A DNA stretch of 64,000 nt from assembly GCA_017643645.1 (NCBI GenBank), contig JAEPNB010000005.1:62001-126000 (forward strand), given 5' to 3'. Numbering within the stretch: position 1 is the first letter of the stretch; every line of letters starts with the position of its first letter. A program made the translations under genes and the position numbers. The notes under the pieces are model-generated. The model worked only from the letters and a program-made list of their open reading frames with translations, was not told the DNA's origin and searched no databases. Positions 63,512-64,000 of this stretch are shown here, in pieces. The stretch is from Balneola sp. (GTDB lineage: Bacteria; Bacteroidota; Rhodothermia; Balneolales; Balneolaceae).

Positions 63512-63522
63512 ATTTTAGAGGT

Positions 63523-63567
63523 CAGTATTTAGTACTTAGAGTAAAATTAGCTAAGTACTAAATACTG
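63523..63567. repeat. Perfect 17-bp inverted repeat after the cyclase gene
   Basis: CAGTATTTAGTACTTAG (63523-63539) and CTAAGTACTAAATACTG (63551-63567) pair around an 11-base loop, with imperfect extension outward. No U-run follows, so it may serve as a transcript-end stabiliser or belongs to an intergenic repeat family. Confidence 0.65.
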
Positions 63568-63632
63568 ATTACTAAAAATCTAAATTCTACTTACTCTTCT
63601 CCATTAAAACCTGTATCTTTGTCACCCTTTTA

Positions 63633-63730
63633 GGGCAAGTCCTATACAGCCAGCTCCCTTTGAACTCCGTCAGGGCAGGAATGCAGCAGCGGTAATCTGG
63701 TCGTAGCGGTGTGATATAGATCGCTTGCCC
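63633..63730 (+). ncRNA. ffs: Small signal recognition particle RNA (4.5S)
   Basis: The terminal helix GGGCAAG (63633-63639) pairs with CTTGCCC (63724-63730). The apical domain carries the conserved GTCAGG...GGAA...AGCAGC elements of the Ffh-binding site (about 63669-63692). A run of T follows at 63731-63737 and terminates it. It partners Ffh in co-translational membrane targeting. Confidence 0.95.
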
Positions 63731-63735
63731 TTTTT

Positions 63736-64000
63736 TTATTTCCCCAATCTCTCCTCAATATGGCTGGCAATCTGATTTGCATGCACTCTCGAGTTTTCAA
63801 TAAAAAGCCTGCTTGTATCTAATCCTCCACACACTACACCTGCTACATAAACTCCTTTTCGCTTGGTCTCTAAACTATCTTCTTTGTAAACCGGCATACA
63901 TTTTTCATCATCTGTAAGTTCGATTTGGAATTTTTCCATCAAAGGATAGTTGGGGTGATATCCCGTCATCGCTAGAACAAAATCGTTCTTAATAGTTTTC
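63736..64000 (-). CDS. YpdA-like FAD/NAD(P) oxidoreductase, C-terminal part (partial)
   Basis: The frame enters from beyond the right edge; 87 residues are visible, from KTIKNDFVLAMTGYHPNYP to HIEERLGK. The segment KGVYVAGVVCGGLDTSRLFIENSRVHANQIASHI (shown in part) is the C-terminal FAD-binding motif of YpdA-type bacillithiol disulfide reductases/thioredoxin-reductase-like proteins. The N-terminal GxGxxG lies outside. The stop overlaps the T-run ending the SRP RNA. Confidence 0.82.
   Translation of the reverse strand, partial: KTIKNDFVLAMTGYHPNYPLMEKFQIELTDDEKCMPVYKEDSLETKRKGVYVAGVVCGGLDTSRLFIENSRVHANQIASHIEERLGK

Overview
This window most likely comes from a marine, Gram-negative member of the Bacteroidota/Balneolota lineage. 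The DNA is AT-rich. Start codons lack Shine-Dalgarno sequences. There is a SusC/SusD pair, several Bacteroidota-type families (DUF3667, DUF2911, DUF5686-like, a thrombospondin type 3/OmpA lipoprotein) and many secreted lipoproteins. The assignment is inferred from gene content only; no rRNA is present.

Layout: 1-14,100 is mostly housekeeping: a CdaR/YbbR-like protein, long-form IspH, a DsbA-like thioredoxin, a cysteine desulfurase divergent from nadC-nadA, several secreted proteins, and a minus-strand pseudopilin-like cluster with two equal-length 356-residue paralogues. 14,345-19,882 holds the most unusual locus: a WYL-domain regulator divergent from a TROVE/Ro60 (Rsr) protein, then about 630 bp of non-coding DNA, then the RNA ligase RtcB. 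19,961-24,000 carries a secreted M20 hydrolase, a beta-lactamase-fold hydrolase, a methyltransferase and a DUF3667 protein. 24,104-32,791 holds SusD, SusC, a very small lipoprotein, an ECF sigma factor with a membrane partner, and a GH13 amylase. 32,853-47,502 is mixed: a PAS histidine kinase and response regulator, an M28 peptidase, an SDR/aldehyde dehydrogenase/quinone reductase run, and an MltF-like transglycosylase. 47,545-51,203 is an Rsb-type partner-switching cluster and a SPOR lipoprotein. 51,366-56,228 has an orphan ABC ATPase, a GlsB-like protein, a large outer-membrane protein and the OmpA lipoprotein. 56,375-64,000 has tRNA-Ala(GGC), a secreted/FecR/outer-membrane/CHASE2-cyclase operon, the SRP RNA and the end of a YpdA-like oxidoreductase.

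The main discovery candidate is at 17,707-18,332. Five tandem RNAs can be folded by eye to one plan: a lower stem with one bulged U, an internal loop (GUAG on the 5' side, UGU on the 3' side), an upper stem, and then an (A)UACUUCG-like sequence. The stems differ in sequence but keep pairing. This fits bacterial Y RNAs, the partners of Ro60 proteins. Four of the five carry a T-arm hairpin. RNA 2 is a circularly permuted tRNA mimic whose acceptor stem is sealed by a GAAA tetraloop, and RNA 3 resembles a permuted leucine-type tRNA with a long variable arm. A 21-bp palindrome occurs both between the WYL and TROVE genes and upstream of rtcB, which suggests one regulator controls Ro60, the RNAs and the ligase as an RNA-repair unit.
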